Shown piece by piece: positions 1-7,649 of a stretch of DNA of 16,799 nt; position 1 is the first letter of the stretch, and each line of letters starts with the position of its first letter. Below the pieces are notes generated by a model that saw nothing but the letters and a program-made list of their open reading frames with translations, was not told the DNA's origin and made no database searches. Source of the stretch: an uncultured Verrucomicrobiales bacterium (lineage in GTDB: Bacteria > Verrucomicrobiota > Verrucomicrobiia > Verrucomicrobiales > Akkermansiaceae); assembly GCA_937885815.1 (NCBI GenBank), contig CALABM010000255.1:1-16799 (forward strand), given 5' to 3'. Both the position numbers and the translations under genes were made by a program.

Positions 1-126
1 TCGGAAGCTTCCGGGAGCTCCGTGTTGATGCATGTTTCGGGCATGTCTACGCTGAGCTCAGCTTCGGAAGCTTCCGGGAGCTCCGTGTTGATGCATGTTT
101 CGGGCATGTCTACGCTGACCTCAGCT
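1..126 (-). repeat. 63-bp (21-residue) tandem repeat inside the pseudokinase gene
   Basis: Positions 1-63 and 64-126 match at 62 of 63 bases; the single difference is g at 56 against c at 119. The period is 21 codons, and each copy encodes a unit of the type SEAELSVDMPETCINTELPEA, with one Cys and several acidic residues. The array touches the window edge, so the copy number is unknown. Degenerate flanking sequence begins near 127. Near-identity of the copies points to recent duplication or ongoing homogenisation. Confidence 0.9.
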
Positions 127-1166
127 TCGGAAGTATTGGGAAGTATTTCGCTTGGGGTTGCCTCAGATTTCCTATCAATAGGTATCATTGGCATGTCGCC
201 TGCATCAGAAATCGGTACGTTATTCTCGTGAATAAGAGGTTCGCCGTCGTTATCTTGTAGCGTTACGGTGATGATAGGCACCTTCCCATCTACCACTGTC
301 ACTCCCGGACACTTGGAAGACTCACTAGTGCCGGTGGGAACTGTGTTTTCCAATTCTGCAAGCCATTCTTCCACAGATTTCCAACGTCTGTCAGAATAGG
401 GAGCGAGCGCTTTATCTATGCTCTTGAGGAAAGAGGGGGTGAATCTGCCGATAAGGGATGAGTCTGAACTGAGCGGTTTGTATGAGTAAAGGCCTCCCAT
501 TACTCCGGAGGATTCACCACGAATGAGGCGATAGCAAAGTTCTCCGAGAGCCGGTATTTCATTTCCCTCTTTATTGTCAGCGCCAGATATAGCAATGTTT
601 GTCAGAATTGGGGCTCCAGTCTCTGTGATAAGGACGCTCTTACCGTTGATGTTCGAATGGCCTATGCCAATCTTGTTCAGGTTATGCAGGGTGTTGAGCA
701 AGCTGATGAGTACGGGGGCCAGCCAGTTTTCTGAAATGTCAGAGGGAGGCGGAGCTGCCTGAGTGAGGAGCCTATCAGTGTAGTGAGGTGATACGCTGTA
801 TGTTGTGCCAAGTGCAGAGAAAAACGCCAGAACCTCTGCTACATTGGGTTGCTGTTGCCGTGCTAGGGCGCTGACATCGTTAGAGAATCTTGTCAGAGAT
901 TCCTGATAGTTAAGCTCATTTCCGGCGGAAGGAATTACTTCGAAAGTGTAATTATCTCGCGTCGCGAACATTTTAGGCAGGTGTTCACGAAGCTCCACTT
1001 CATAATCCAGAAAAGTGTTTTTTGCCAGATATGTAATGCTGGAGTTGTCTTCTCTCAGCGTGTTAATGATGGTGTATTGCCCCAGTGTGGTGCCATTAGG
1101 GAGAACCCAGTTTTGTTCGTTCTGGCCTCTGGTGGGGCGGTCATCGTATATTCTTTGAGTTAACAT
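1..1166 (-). CDS. Pseudokinase, paralogue of the upstream Ser/Thr kinase (3' end outside window)
   Basis: The frame is open from the ATG at 1166 to the left edge, giving 388 complete codons. Residues 20-272 align by eye with the kinase encoded just upstream: LGQYTI against LGQYRL, ENWLAPVL against EAWLAPIL, ALGELCYRL against ALGATCYRL, and SIDKAL followed by RRWKSVEEW against AIDKAL followed by QRWQSAEEW. Every catalytic element is lost. The Gly-rich loop reads LREDNSSITYLA, the ATP-binding Lys of VAIK is Arg60, the helix-C Glu is Asp97, HRD is H170-S171-N172, and DFG is N190-I191-A192. About 25 residues covering the activation and P+1 loops are missing. It should therefore not transfer phosphate, and a scaffold or allosteric regulator of the kinase or phosphatase is the likely role (inference). 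After residue 275 the chain becomes acidic and low-complexity and enters a 21-residue tandem repeat. No membrane helix appears in the visible part. The gap from the kinase stop is 27 bp, and there is no clear Shine-Dalgarno site. Confidence 0.85.
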   Translation of the reverse strand, partial: MLTQRIYDDRPTRGQNEQNWVLPNGTTLGQYTIINTLREDNSSITYLAKNTFLDYEVELREHLPKMFATRDNYTFEVIPSAGNELNYQESLTRFSNDVSALARQQQPNVAEVLAFFSALGTTYSVSPHYTDRLLTQAAPPPSDISENWLAPVLISLLNTLHNLNKIGIGHSNINGKSVLITETGAPILTNIAISGADNKEGNEIPALGELCYRLIRGESSGVMGGLYSYKPLSSDSSLIGRFTPSFLKSIDKALAPYSDRRWKSVEEWLAELENTVPTGTSESSKCPGVTVVDGKVPIITVTLQDNDGEPLIHENNVPISDAGDMPMIPIDRKSEATPSEILPNTSEAEVSVDMPETCINTELPEASEAELSVDMPETCINTELPEAS

Positions 1167-1193
1167 CTTGAGTTGTTAATTTTAAAATTGCTG

Positions 1194-4100
1194 TTATCTT
1201 GTTAGTTCGTTAAGTTTCTGCTGGGCTTCTTCGTGGCCTTTGGCCGCGGCTTCTCTGTACATTTTGATAGCCATGTCTACGTCAACTGTTATATTGTTTA
1301 TACCCAGTTGCAGGAATCGTGCCGTGTGATAGAGTCCGTCCGCATGCTCCAGAGCTGCTGCCTTAGAATAGCATTCGAAGGCTTTTTCCAAATCTTGCGC
1401 AGTTCCAATTCCGTTTTCGAAACAGCGCCCGAGGGCAACAATGGCATCCGGGTTGTCCTGAAGTGTAGCTTTCTTGTACCATTCAAAAGCTGTTACAGAA
1501 TCCGGTTGGAGTTCTGTCCCGTTATCTCCGGAAATACCATTCTCATAAATGAGCCCGAGATAATACTGGGCTTCATTTTGTTGCCGTTCTGCTGCTTTGT
1601 TAAACCATTCCAGTGCAGTAAGTTCGTTTTTATCTGTTTCTTTACCGTGGTAGTAATATGTGCCCAGCTTGAACTGTGCTTCTGTCTGGCCGGCGGCAGC
1701 GGCTCGTCCGAACCAGATGAAGGCCTGGTGTTCATCTATAGCTGTGCCGGTACCCTCTTCATAACAGAGGGCTAGATTGTACATAGCTGTGCTGTGGCCC
1801 TGCTCTGCTGCCTTTGTATACTGCTCAAGGGCTGCGGTGTGATCTTGGGGCGTACCAATTCCCCAGTCATAACATACGCCGAGAGAGAATATAGCATTGG
1901 CATATCCTCTCTCTGCTGCTCGGGTATACCATTTGAATGCCTCTTGGGGCGCGGGGGCGCTGATAACACCTTTTTCGTGGAAAAGCCCCAAACGGTGCAT
2001 GGCCGGAGCATGGCCCATTTCGGCAGATTTCTGGTACCAGTCAAAGGCAAGATTCAGGTTCTTCTCTGTTCCTGTGCCGAACTCGTAACAGAGGGCGAGC
2101 TCGTATTGTGCCGGAGCAAGGTTTTGTTTGGCCGCCTGTTCGTAGCAGTGAAAGACTCTGCTTAGTAGCTGTTCATCCTGCTGCGCTTGGGCTTTGTAGA
2201 GCTCCGCTAATCTGTATTGCGCTTCAGGAAGTCCCATTGCGGCTGCCTCTGTCATCAAGTGGATGGCTTGTCTGTCATCCCTTACAGTTCCTATTTCCTG
2301 AGCATGGCACATAGCCAGCCTGCAGATGGCTTCTGGGTCCTTCCGGGCTGCCGCAAGGGTATACAAGTGGAATACTTGTTCATGATTCACCTCGGTTCCC
2401 CAGCCATGCGTGTAACACTCTGCGAGGTGGATGATAGCAGAAACCTCACCTGCTTCTGCCGCGTTTTGCCAGTGGGCAAAGGCCATTTGGTGGAGCCTCT
2501 GAGCTTCTGCTTCATTACGGTCGACGCCTAATCCATCACGGTGCATGCAGCCAAGGCGAATCATGGCGTCTGGGCTATTCTCCTGTATTGCCTTTCTAAA
2601 CCACTGTATGGCAGCAGTCTGGTTTTGCTCGCAATGTGTGCCTCGGCGGTAGTATTCTCCCAAGGTGTACATGGCTTCCGGGTATCCGTTTTCTGCGGCT
2701 TTGCGTATATAGTCAATACCCGTCTTGATATCTGTGTTTGAACCGGAGCTTCTTAAGTAACAGAGGCCAAGATGATAGTTGGCGGCTGGCAGGGACTTTG
2801 CCTTCCCGTACCAGAAAGTAGCTTGCTGGGCATTACGTTCTATATCTAGCCCTTTTTCGTATCTGTACCCCAGTGCCAGCTGAGCAGGGGCGTAGTTTGC
2901 CTCAGCGGCTTTTCTGAGCCATCGAAGTCCTTCTTTCCTGTTAGCTTCAGGAATGAGGTTAAACATTTGGAGGCAAGACCATGCGTACCAGTTTGCGGGG
3001 GTATTCGTGTTTTCCGCCTGACTGCGTGAGTATTCAACGAGTTGCGGATTTTCTTGCACTCTGTGAGCTAGCTCCTTTCGGCGCGCTCCGGGGAGCATGG
3101 GGGGCAAATTATGCTGAGGCCCACCGAACAGGTTGATAAACTCTTGGTATTGTTTTGGGGTAATGGGGGGCTGGGCTGGCGGTGGTGTTTCTTCCGGAAG
3201 TGCCTGCTGTGTGGTAGGCTCAGCTATGCTTTCTGAGTGGGCGAGAAGCGGAGAATATTTTTTGTATGCTGCTGCTAATACGAGACTAATAGCAGCGAAC
3301 GTGAGCACGGCTGATATGAGCCAGAGCTTTTGGCTTTTGTTTTTGCCTGATTGCAGAATAGTGCTCAGGGGCTTTCTGCGCAGAGGTGTTGTTTTCTTGG
3401 GGGCGGCACTTTGGGTGCGAGGCAGCTCAATCTTCTCTTCTGAGGGGGGGGAAGTCAGGCTGTTTTGCCATTCTTCGGCTGATTGCCAGCGTTGTTCTGG
3501 GTGGAGTTGCAGTGCTTTGTCAATAGCTTGAAGAAAGTTTTGAGAGAATCTGGCTTGGAGCTGTGGAGACAGGGACAGCGTGGCGCAGTCTTCGCTGTCA
3601 GATAATCGTTCTAGCGCTGTCGGTGGTTTTTCGCCGGTTATGAGGCGATAGCATGTGGCCCCAAGTGCGTAAATATCGCTCCATGGGCCCTTATTGCCTT
3701 CTGTTTGCAACTGCTCAATAGGCGTGTAGCCGGGGGACTCCATTATAGTGCCGGTATGCTCGCCGACTAGTGATCGAGCCGTGCCGAAATCTATCAGAAT
3801 GGGAGTCCCTTCTTGGGTTACGAGAATGTTTGATGGTTTCAAATCCCGGTGCACGACTCCGGCGCTATGGAGATAATTCAGCGCATTAAGAAGTTTCTGT
3901 AATATGGGAGCTAGCCACGCTTCATTAAGTTCTTCGGCGGATGGTGCCGCTTTGCTCAGTTCACGGCCTCCCACCCAAGGCATTACATAATATGCCGTTC
4001 CAAGAGTTTTGAATGCCTGAAGAACTTTAACGATATTGGGATGATTCAGCTTGGAAAGAGTGTTGGCTTCATCTATGAAGCGAGATAACGACCATTCGAA

Positions 4101-4367
4101 GCGTTCCTTGAAGGCGCCTTCGTTACTTACCGGGCATACTTCATATGTGTTTTCGCGACGGTAGGCGAAAGTGCGGGGAAGATTTTCCTTTATGACGACC
4201 TTTTCTCCGCTATCAGTATCTGTTGCCAGATAAGTCATGCCAAAGCCACCCTGTGCCAGTACCTTCAAAAGGCGATATTGCCCCAGCTGGAAGTCCTCGG
4301 GCAGGGAAAGTGTCATCAGCCCGCTTCGAGGGGCTGTCAGAGGGGATGTTTCTGGGCGGGGTAACAT
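1194..4367 (-). CDS. Membrane Ser/Thr protein kinase with about 16 Sel1 repeats
   Basis: This is a 1057-residue kinase of the Hanks (PknB-like) family and the writer of this operon's phospho-circuit. The N-terminal kinase domain spans about residues 30-305 and has intact motifs: AQGGFGMTYLA as the Gly loop, Lys60 in VVIK, Glu100 in helix C, H173-R174-D175 followed by LKPSN, D193-F194-G195, and the activation segment ending SPGYTPIEQ. A Pro/Ser/Lys-rich juxtamembrane stretch follows, then one membrane helix at about 348-367. Residues from about 458 to the end hold roughly 16 Sel1-type helical repeats of about 36 residues, with recurring patterns such as AxxxLGxxYxxGxG and AxxWYxKAAExG. Topology predicts a cytoplasmic kinase and an extracytoplasmic Sel1 solenoid, which usually binds protein partners, so it may act as the sensor (inference). 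It lies 30 bp downstream of the PP2C gene. A C8 tract sits between kinase domain and helix. Met18 is an alternative start. No SD site is visible. Confidence 0.95.
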   Translation of the reverse strand: MLPRPETSPLTAPRSGLMTLSLPEDFQLGQYRLLKVLAQGGFGMTYLATDTDSGEKVVIKENLPRTFAYRRENTYEVCPVSNEGAFKERFEWSLSRFIDEANTLSKLNHPNIVKVLQAFKTLGTAYYVMPWVGGRELSKAAPSAEELNEAWLAPILQKLLNALNYLHSAGVVHRDLKPSNILVTQEGTPILIDFGTARSLVGEHTGTIMESPGYTPIEQLQTEGNKGPWSDIYALGATCYRLITGEKPPTALERLSDSEDCATLSLSPQLQARFSQNFLQAIDKALQLHPEQRWQSAEEWQNSLTSPPSEEKIELPRTQSAAPKKTTPLRRKPLSTILQSGKNKSQKLWLISAVLTFAAISLVLAAAYKKYSPLLAHSESIAEPTTQQALPEETPPPAQPPITPKQYQEFINLFGGPQHNLPPMLPGARRKELAHRVQENPQLVEYSRSQAENTNTPANWYAWSCLQMFNLIPEANRKEGLRWLRKAAEANYAPAQLALGYRYEKGLDIERNAQQATFWYGKAKSLPAANYHLGLCYLRSSGSNTDIKTGIDYIRKAAENGYPEAMYTLGEYYRRGTHCEQNQTAAIQWFRKAIQENSPDAMIRLGCMHRDGLGVDRNEAEAQRLHQMAFAHWQNAAEAGEVSAIIHLAECYTHGWGTEVNHEQVFHLYTLAAARKDPEAICRLAMCHAQEIGTVRDDRQAIHLMTEAAAMGLPEAQYRLAELYKAQAQQDEQLLSRVFHCYEQAAKQNLAPAQYELALCYEFGTGTEKNLNLAFDWYQKSAEMGHAPAMHRLGLFHEKGVISAPAPQEAFKWYTRAAERGYANAIFSLGVCYDWGIGTPQDHTAALEQYTKAAEQGHSTAMYNLALCYEEGTGTAIDEHQAFIWFGRAAAAGQTEAQFKLGTYYYHGKETDKNELTALEWFNKAAERQQNEAQYYLGLIYENGISGDNGTELQPDSVTAFEWYKKATLQDNPDAIVALGRCFENGIGTAQDLEKAFECYSKAAALEHADGLYHTARFLQLGINNITVDVDMAIKMYREAAAKGHEEAQQKLNELTR
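3444..3451 (-). other. C8 homopolymer at the end of the kinase domain
   Basis: The coding strand has eight consecutive C residues within codons 306-308 (Ser-Pro-Pro), after the kinase domain and before the membrane helix. A one-base slip would end the protein early and release a soluble kinase without its membrane and Sel1 parts. The tract is short for a phase-variable site, so this annotation records a sequence feature and does not claim switching. Confidence 0.6.
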
Positions 4368-4397
4368 ATCTACTAGTCCGCGTTATCACAGAGGCAC

Positions 4398-6719
4398 TTA
4401 TTTGAAAGGGAGAAGCTGTCTGAAGAGTTGGTCGAGGATTACTTCAGTTGAGGTGCTTTGATTCAGTGCCGGGGCGTTAGGGGATTCCAGCTGTCTTTGC
4501 GTTCTTCTCCTTATGGCATGAAAAGAAGACACGTTACCGCACTGGTAAGAGACGTGTGTGACATAACGATTGCCGGAAATATATCTGACACTGGAGATTG
4601 TCGCGGTGTACCCGCAATCATTTGTATGATTTGTTTTTTCCTGACCTGGAATTACGTCCACTTTGTCTTCTCCTCTATTATCAGTATCAGATTGATTGGG
4701 GATGGCAGGTGTGTAATAAGCATCCTCTTCCAAGGGCGTTGTGCCGTAGAGCTCGTTTTCATATGTTGGCTCCGGGCAGGGAGGCAGGGTATCCTCCTCC
4801 ATGGTTGTGGTGCCGTAAGGCTCGTTTCCATATGCTGGCTCCGGGCGGGGAGTCTGGGGGCCATCCACCATGGTTGTTGTTCTGCTGGGCTCATTTTCAC
4901 ATGTAGGCACTGGAGTGGAGAGTTTGGTATCCACTTTCGGGGTAGTAGCGGCAGAGCCCTCATTATTCAGAGGTGACTGGCTCTTGATTGGCCCTGTGCC
5001 TGAATGAGATTCTTTGACGGCCTGCGGATTACTGGTTGTTGGTTGATCCGGAGAACTGTACAAAATCAGTAAAACTGTGGTTATCAGCAGAAGGCCAATA
5101 GCCGTCAGTACCATTTTTGCAACGGGGGATTGTAATATGTTCGTGGGCGTTGTTTGCTGGGGGACTACCGGTGGGCGGAATGCCGCCTTATTCGGAGCTG
5201 TTGCGCAAATCCACACAGCAGATATATTGTCTGAGGAACCATTTGCTGCAATGGCGGCCTTATTGGCCATAATCATGAGCACATTCTTGTACTGCGCCGT
5301 GTTGTTTGCTTCCCAGTTGGCCAGCGGCCATTGTTCATCCGGAAGCTGGTTCCAGAGGCCATCGCAGCAGAGCAGGAAGGAGTCTTGCTCGCTGAATGTG
5401 CCGTGGCTGATGTGCGGCTTAATCTTGTTCTCTGTTCCAAGCGCTTGCGTGAGAATGTTCTGATCCGGATGGTTTTTTGCTTCTTGCGGGCTGACTTCGC
5501 CTTTGTCAACAAGAATGCGCAGCAGAGAATCATCAATTGAGAGCTGCTTCCATTGGCCTTGGTAGGTCACATATGCTCGGCAGTCTCCTACGTTGATGCA
5601 TGTGTACTGCCCATCATGGAGATATACTGCAACAAAGGCACTCTTACCGCTAAGGGCTGCGTTCCCTCCGGCATTCTGAATAATATCGGTATGGGCCTGT
5701 TGTACTGCTTGGGTAAGAATCTTTGCTGCTTCGTCAGCAGATACGCCGGCGTAGAGCTTGTCTTGCCAGTAGCGTTCTATTGTGGCTACGGCGGTTTGTG
5801 AGGCCTGTGCGCCGCCTACATGGCCACCGGCGCCATCTGCCACTACTGCCAGGGTTGCTTTGTCCGAGTGCCAGTGCCCGACACTGTCCTGCTGTGAGCT
5901 GCGGTCTCCTATCAGCTGCACTTCGATGGCTTTTTCCTCGCTGTTGTTCTCTGTAACTTTTTCTGAGATTTCTGTCGGCGTGCTCTCTGAGGCTGTTTTT
6001 TCCTGTTTTTCCACAACGTCAAAAATGATGATGGAGGCGTTATCTTGCTCTTCCTTATTCATTTTATTCAACTTCATGAGTAGCATTTCACACGTCTCAG
6101 CCGGTGAAGCCTGCCGAATTCCCGCGGAGTTCAGAAGTTCTTCCCATGCTGTTTCTGTGAGTGGGGCGAAACCATCAGAAACCATGATGTAGCGATCCCC
6201 CGGGCGGCAGACGTCCGTCGCTTCACTGAGGGGGGGCGCTTCTTCATTCGTTATTTTTCCACTCTCACCTTCACCTGCAAGTTTTTCTTCCAACGTGTAG
6301 GCTGTATTGATTTTTTTTACCACTCCATCACGCTGCAGGTATAGCAGGGCGTTGCCCATGCTCTGCCATTCTATCCCGTTCTCTGTTATTTTTGCGGCGA
6401 TAAGGGTTGCTCCGGCGCTATTGCTGATGGCGCCTTCCACTGTTGCCTCCTTGAGGGCCTCGTTAGCTGTATTCAAAAAGCATGCAAGGCTATCATTTCC
6501 TCTTGTCACGTGGCTGTTAGCATAGGAGGAGACGATAAGCGTGCTGACTTCTTGCCCGTTTTCCATGCCATCTGAGAGCACTGCCATGAAACTTCCGGCC
6601 GTGGCTGCTTGCTCGGCATTACTGAACCAGACTGTATCTTTTTGGGCATCGCAGCGGCCTTTCCATGTGGCTGCCGCTGCTGAGATGCTGTAATCCGTAA
6701 AATTGATGATGGAATCCAT
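4398..6719 (-). CDS. Tandem PP2C-family phosphatase with membrane helix and repeat tail
   Basis: This 773-residue protein is the eraser of the circuit: PP2C (PPM) enzymes hydrolyse phospho-Ser/Thr with a two-metal centre. It carries two phosphatase domains. Domain 2 (about 265-505) is canonical, with Asp278 after the RSSQQ motif, ADGAGGHVGG at Asp295, NVGDCRAY, Asp453 in CCDGLW and Asp497 in SSDNIS. Domain 1 (about 8-235) is divergent but keeps candidate metal ligands Asp28, Asp50 (LSDG), Asp182 (VSDG) and Asp226 (QDN). It lacks the GGH motif and the GDSR-like motif, which reads GNALLY, so its activity is uncertain. A membrane helix lies at about 536-555. It is followed by an extracytoplasmic Pro/Thr-rich tail with three 23-residue repeats (602-670) and a small C-terminal segment with two Cys (702, 727). 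It lies 66 bp after the FHA gene and 30 bp before the kinase, a pairing typical of cognate kinase and phosphatase. Confidence 0.92.
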   Translation of the reverse strand: MDSIINFTDYSISAAAATWKGRCDAQKDTVWFSNAEQAATAGSFMAVLSDGMENGQEVSTLIVSSYANSHVTRGNDSLACFLNTANEALKEATVEGAISNSAGATLIAAKITENGIEWQSMGNALLYLQRDGVVKKINTAYTLEEKLAGEGESGKITNEEAPPLSEATDVCRPGDRYIMVSDGFAPLTETAWEELLNSAGIRQASPAETCEMLLMKLNKMNKEEQDNASIIIFDVVEKQEKTASESTPTEISEKVTENNSEEKAIEVQLIGDRSSQQDSVGHWHSDKATLAVVADGAGGHVGGAQASQTAVATIERYWQDKLYAGVSADEAAKILTQAVQQAHTDIIQNAGGNAALSGKSAFVAVYLHDGQYTCINVGDCRAYVTYQGQWKQLSIDDSLLRILVDKGEVSPQEAKNHPDQNILTQALGTENKIKPHISHGTFSEQDSFLLCCDGLWNQLPDEQWPLANWEANNTAQYKNVLMIMANKAAIAANGSSDNISAVWICATAPNKAAFRPPVVPQQTTPTNILQSPVAKMVLTAIGLLLITTVLLILYSSPDQPTTSNPQAVKESHSGTGPIKSQSPLNNEGSAATTPKVDTKLSTPVPTCENEPSRTTTMVDGPQTPRPEPAYGNEPYGTTTMEEDTLPPCPEPTYENELYGTTPLEEDAYYTPAIPNQSDTDNRGEDKVDVIPGQEKTNHTNDCGYTATISSVRYISGNRYVTHVSYQCGNVSSFHAIRRRTQRQLESPNAPALNQSTSTEVILDQLFRQLLPFK
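4710..4916 (-). repeat. Three 69-bp (23-residue) repeats in the phosphatase tail
   Basis: Codons 602-670 form three consecutive units of 23 residues built on the pattern PEPxYxNExYGTTTMEED. Units 2 and 3 are the closest pair, and unit 1 is more diverged. On the plus strand the phase can be followed by gtgccgtagagctcg at 4741, gtgccgtaaggctcg at 4810 and the related gttctgctgggctc at 4879, each 69 bp apart. The repeats lie beyond the membrane helix, so they are predicted to be extracytoplasmic. Confidence 0.85.
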
Positions 6720-6785
6720 AGCGATGGGGGCTGGATTGTTTGGTGTAGTGGAATGTGAGACCCTTTGTTATTTATATGTTTCGGT

Positions 6786-7607
6786 TTACCAGTTAAATGT
6801 CTCACCACAGAAGGGGACGAAGCGCAGCTTTGTATTTGGTGACACCTGAAGCACCTCTCCCTGTTCAAGTGGGGTACGCGAGTTTATTGTATCGCCATCA
6901 CTCAGCTTTGTCATCTGCTGCGCATTTGGGCACATGTCGACATAAAAAGCTCTGTATTCAGCATCGTAATGGATGCTGTTTTGCCTGGCTGAGACATCGG
7001 GGTCATTTATCAGGCATATGGAGTTTTCTTTTGCTTGCCCGATGTAGTTTTCTCCTGATGTGATAACAAAAAACGTGCCTTTCATCGGGCCCGTAATCGC
7101 TACAAGCCAAGCCAAAGGCCATTCTTCTCTCGGAACCGGCACTATGCGGGTTGCATTTGTTGAAGACTCGCTTTCATGAACTCGGCCAGAATTCGTTCGG
7201 CTATAATCTTCGGGCTCAGTGCTTTGGCATTCTGGGCGGATAAGGCGTACCGTTCTATCTAGACGAACGGTCTTACTTTGGCTTATGTGCTGGGGGTGGG
7301 AGCGAGTTCTGAAGACATTGTTTGCCTCAGGCCGGTGTACCAATTGGGTGTCACCACCAGAACGGGCCTCCGGTCTGTGAATATACTGAGTTTTTTCAAT
7401 GTCGCATGCTTGGTTCTCGTTTTTCCAGCGGTGGGTGCCATACAGCTCGTTTTGAGCAATGGACGGGCTGTTGGAATCGGAAGCCACAGAGGATGAGAGA
7501 GGAGCACCGCTGGTGGCGCTGTCCTCTCTCCCGGGTAAAGTGAGTCTCTGTACCTCAATGGTAGAGAAATTTGGGAACTCGTCTCGTGCTGGATTGCTAT
7601 TTCTCAT
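6786..7607 (-). CDS. Soluble FHA-domain protein with Thr-rich N-terminal half
   Basis: The protein has 273 residues and no signal peptide or membrane helix, so it is probably cytoplasmic. The C-terminal part (about 165-270) reads as an FHA fold, a phosphothreonine-peptide binding module: NYIGQ at 187-191, ENSICLIND, then DVSARQNSIHYD, and the late strands LRFVPF. The core Arg of IGR is replaced by Gln191, and the usual SRxH is spread out as SARQNSIH, so phospho-binding may be altered. The N-terminal half is probably disordered and contains paired motifs, TQYIHRPEA and TQLVHRPEA at about 73-95 and TVRLDR/TVRLIR at about 113-124. These could be kinase targets read by other FHA domains (inference). 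Residues 53-58 (NELYGT) repeat a motif found in the phosphatase tail. It lies 42 bp downstream of the membrane FHA gene. Confidence 0.85.
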   Translation of the reverse strand: MRNSNPARDEFPNFSTIEVQRLTLPGREDSATSGAPLSSSVASDSNSPSIAQNELYGTHRWKNENQACDIEKTQYIHRPEARSGGDTQLVHRPEANNVFRTRSHPQHISQSKTVRLDRTVRLIRPECQSTEPEDYSRTNSGRVHESESSTNATRIVPVPREEWPLAWLVAITGPMKGTFFVITSGENYIGQAKENSICLINDPDVSARQNSIHYDAEYRAFYVDMCPNAQQMTKLSDGDTINSRTPLEQGEVLQVSPNTKLRFVPFCGETFNW

Positions 7608-7649
7608 GTATAAGCTGCGATGTTAGGACTCTCTTTGCTGAACCATTGT

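Noticed and set aside
1233..3531. Plus-strand ORFs opposite the kinase/Sel1 gene
   Set aside because: They mirror the periodic Sel1 coding sequence, show no domain, and the minus-strand frame is strongly supported by motifs throughout.
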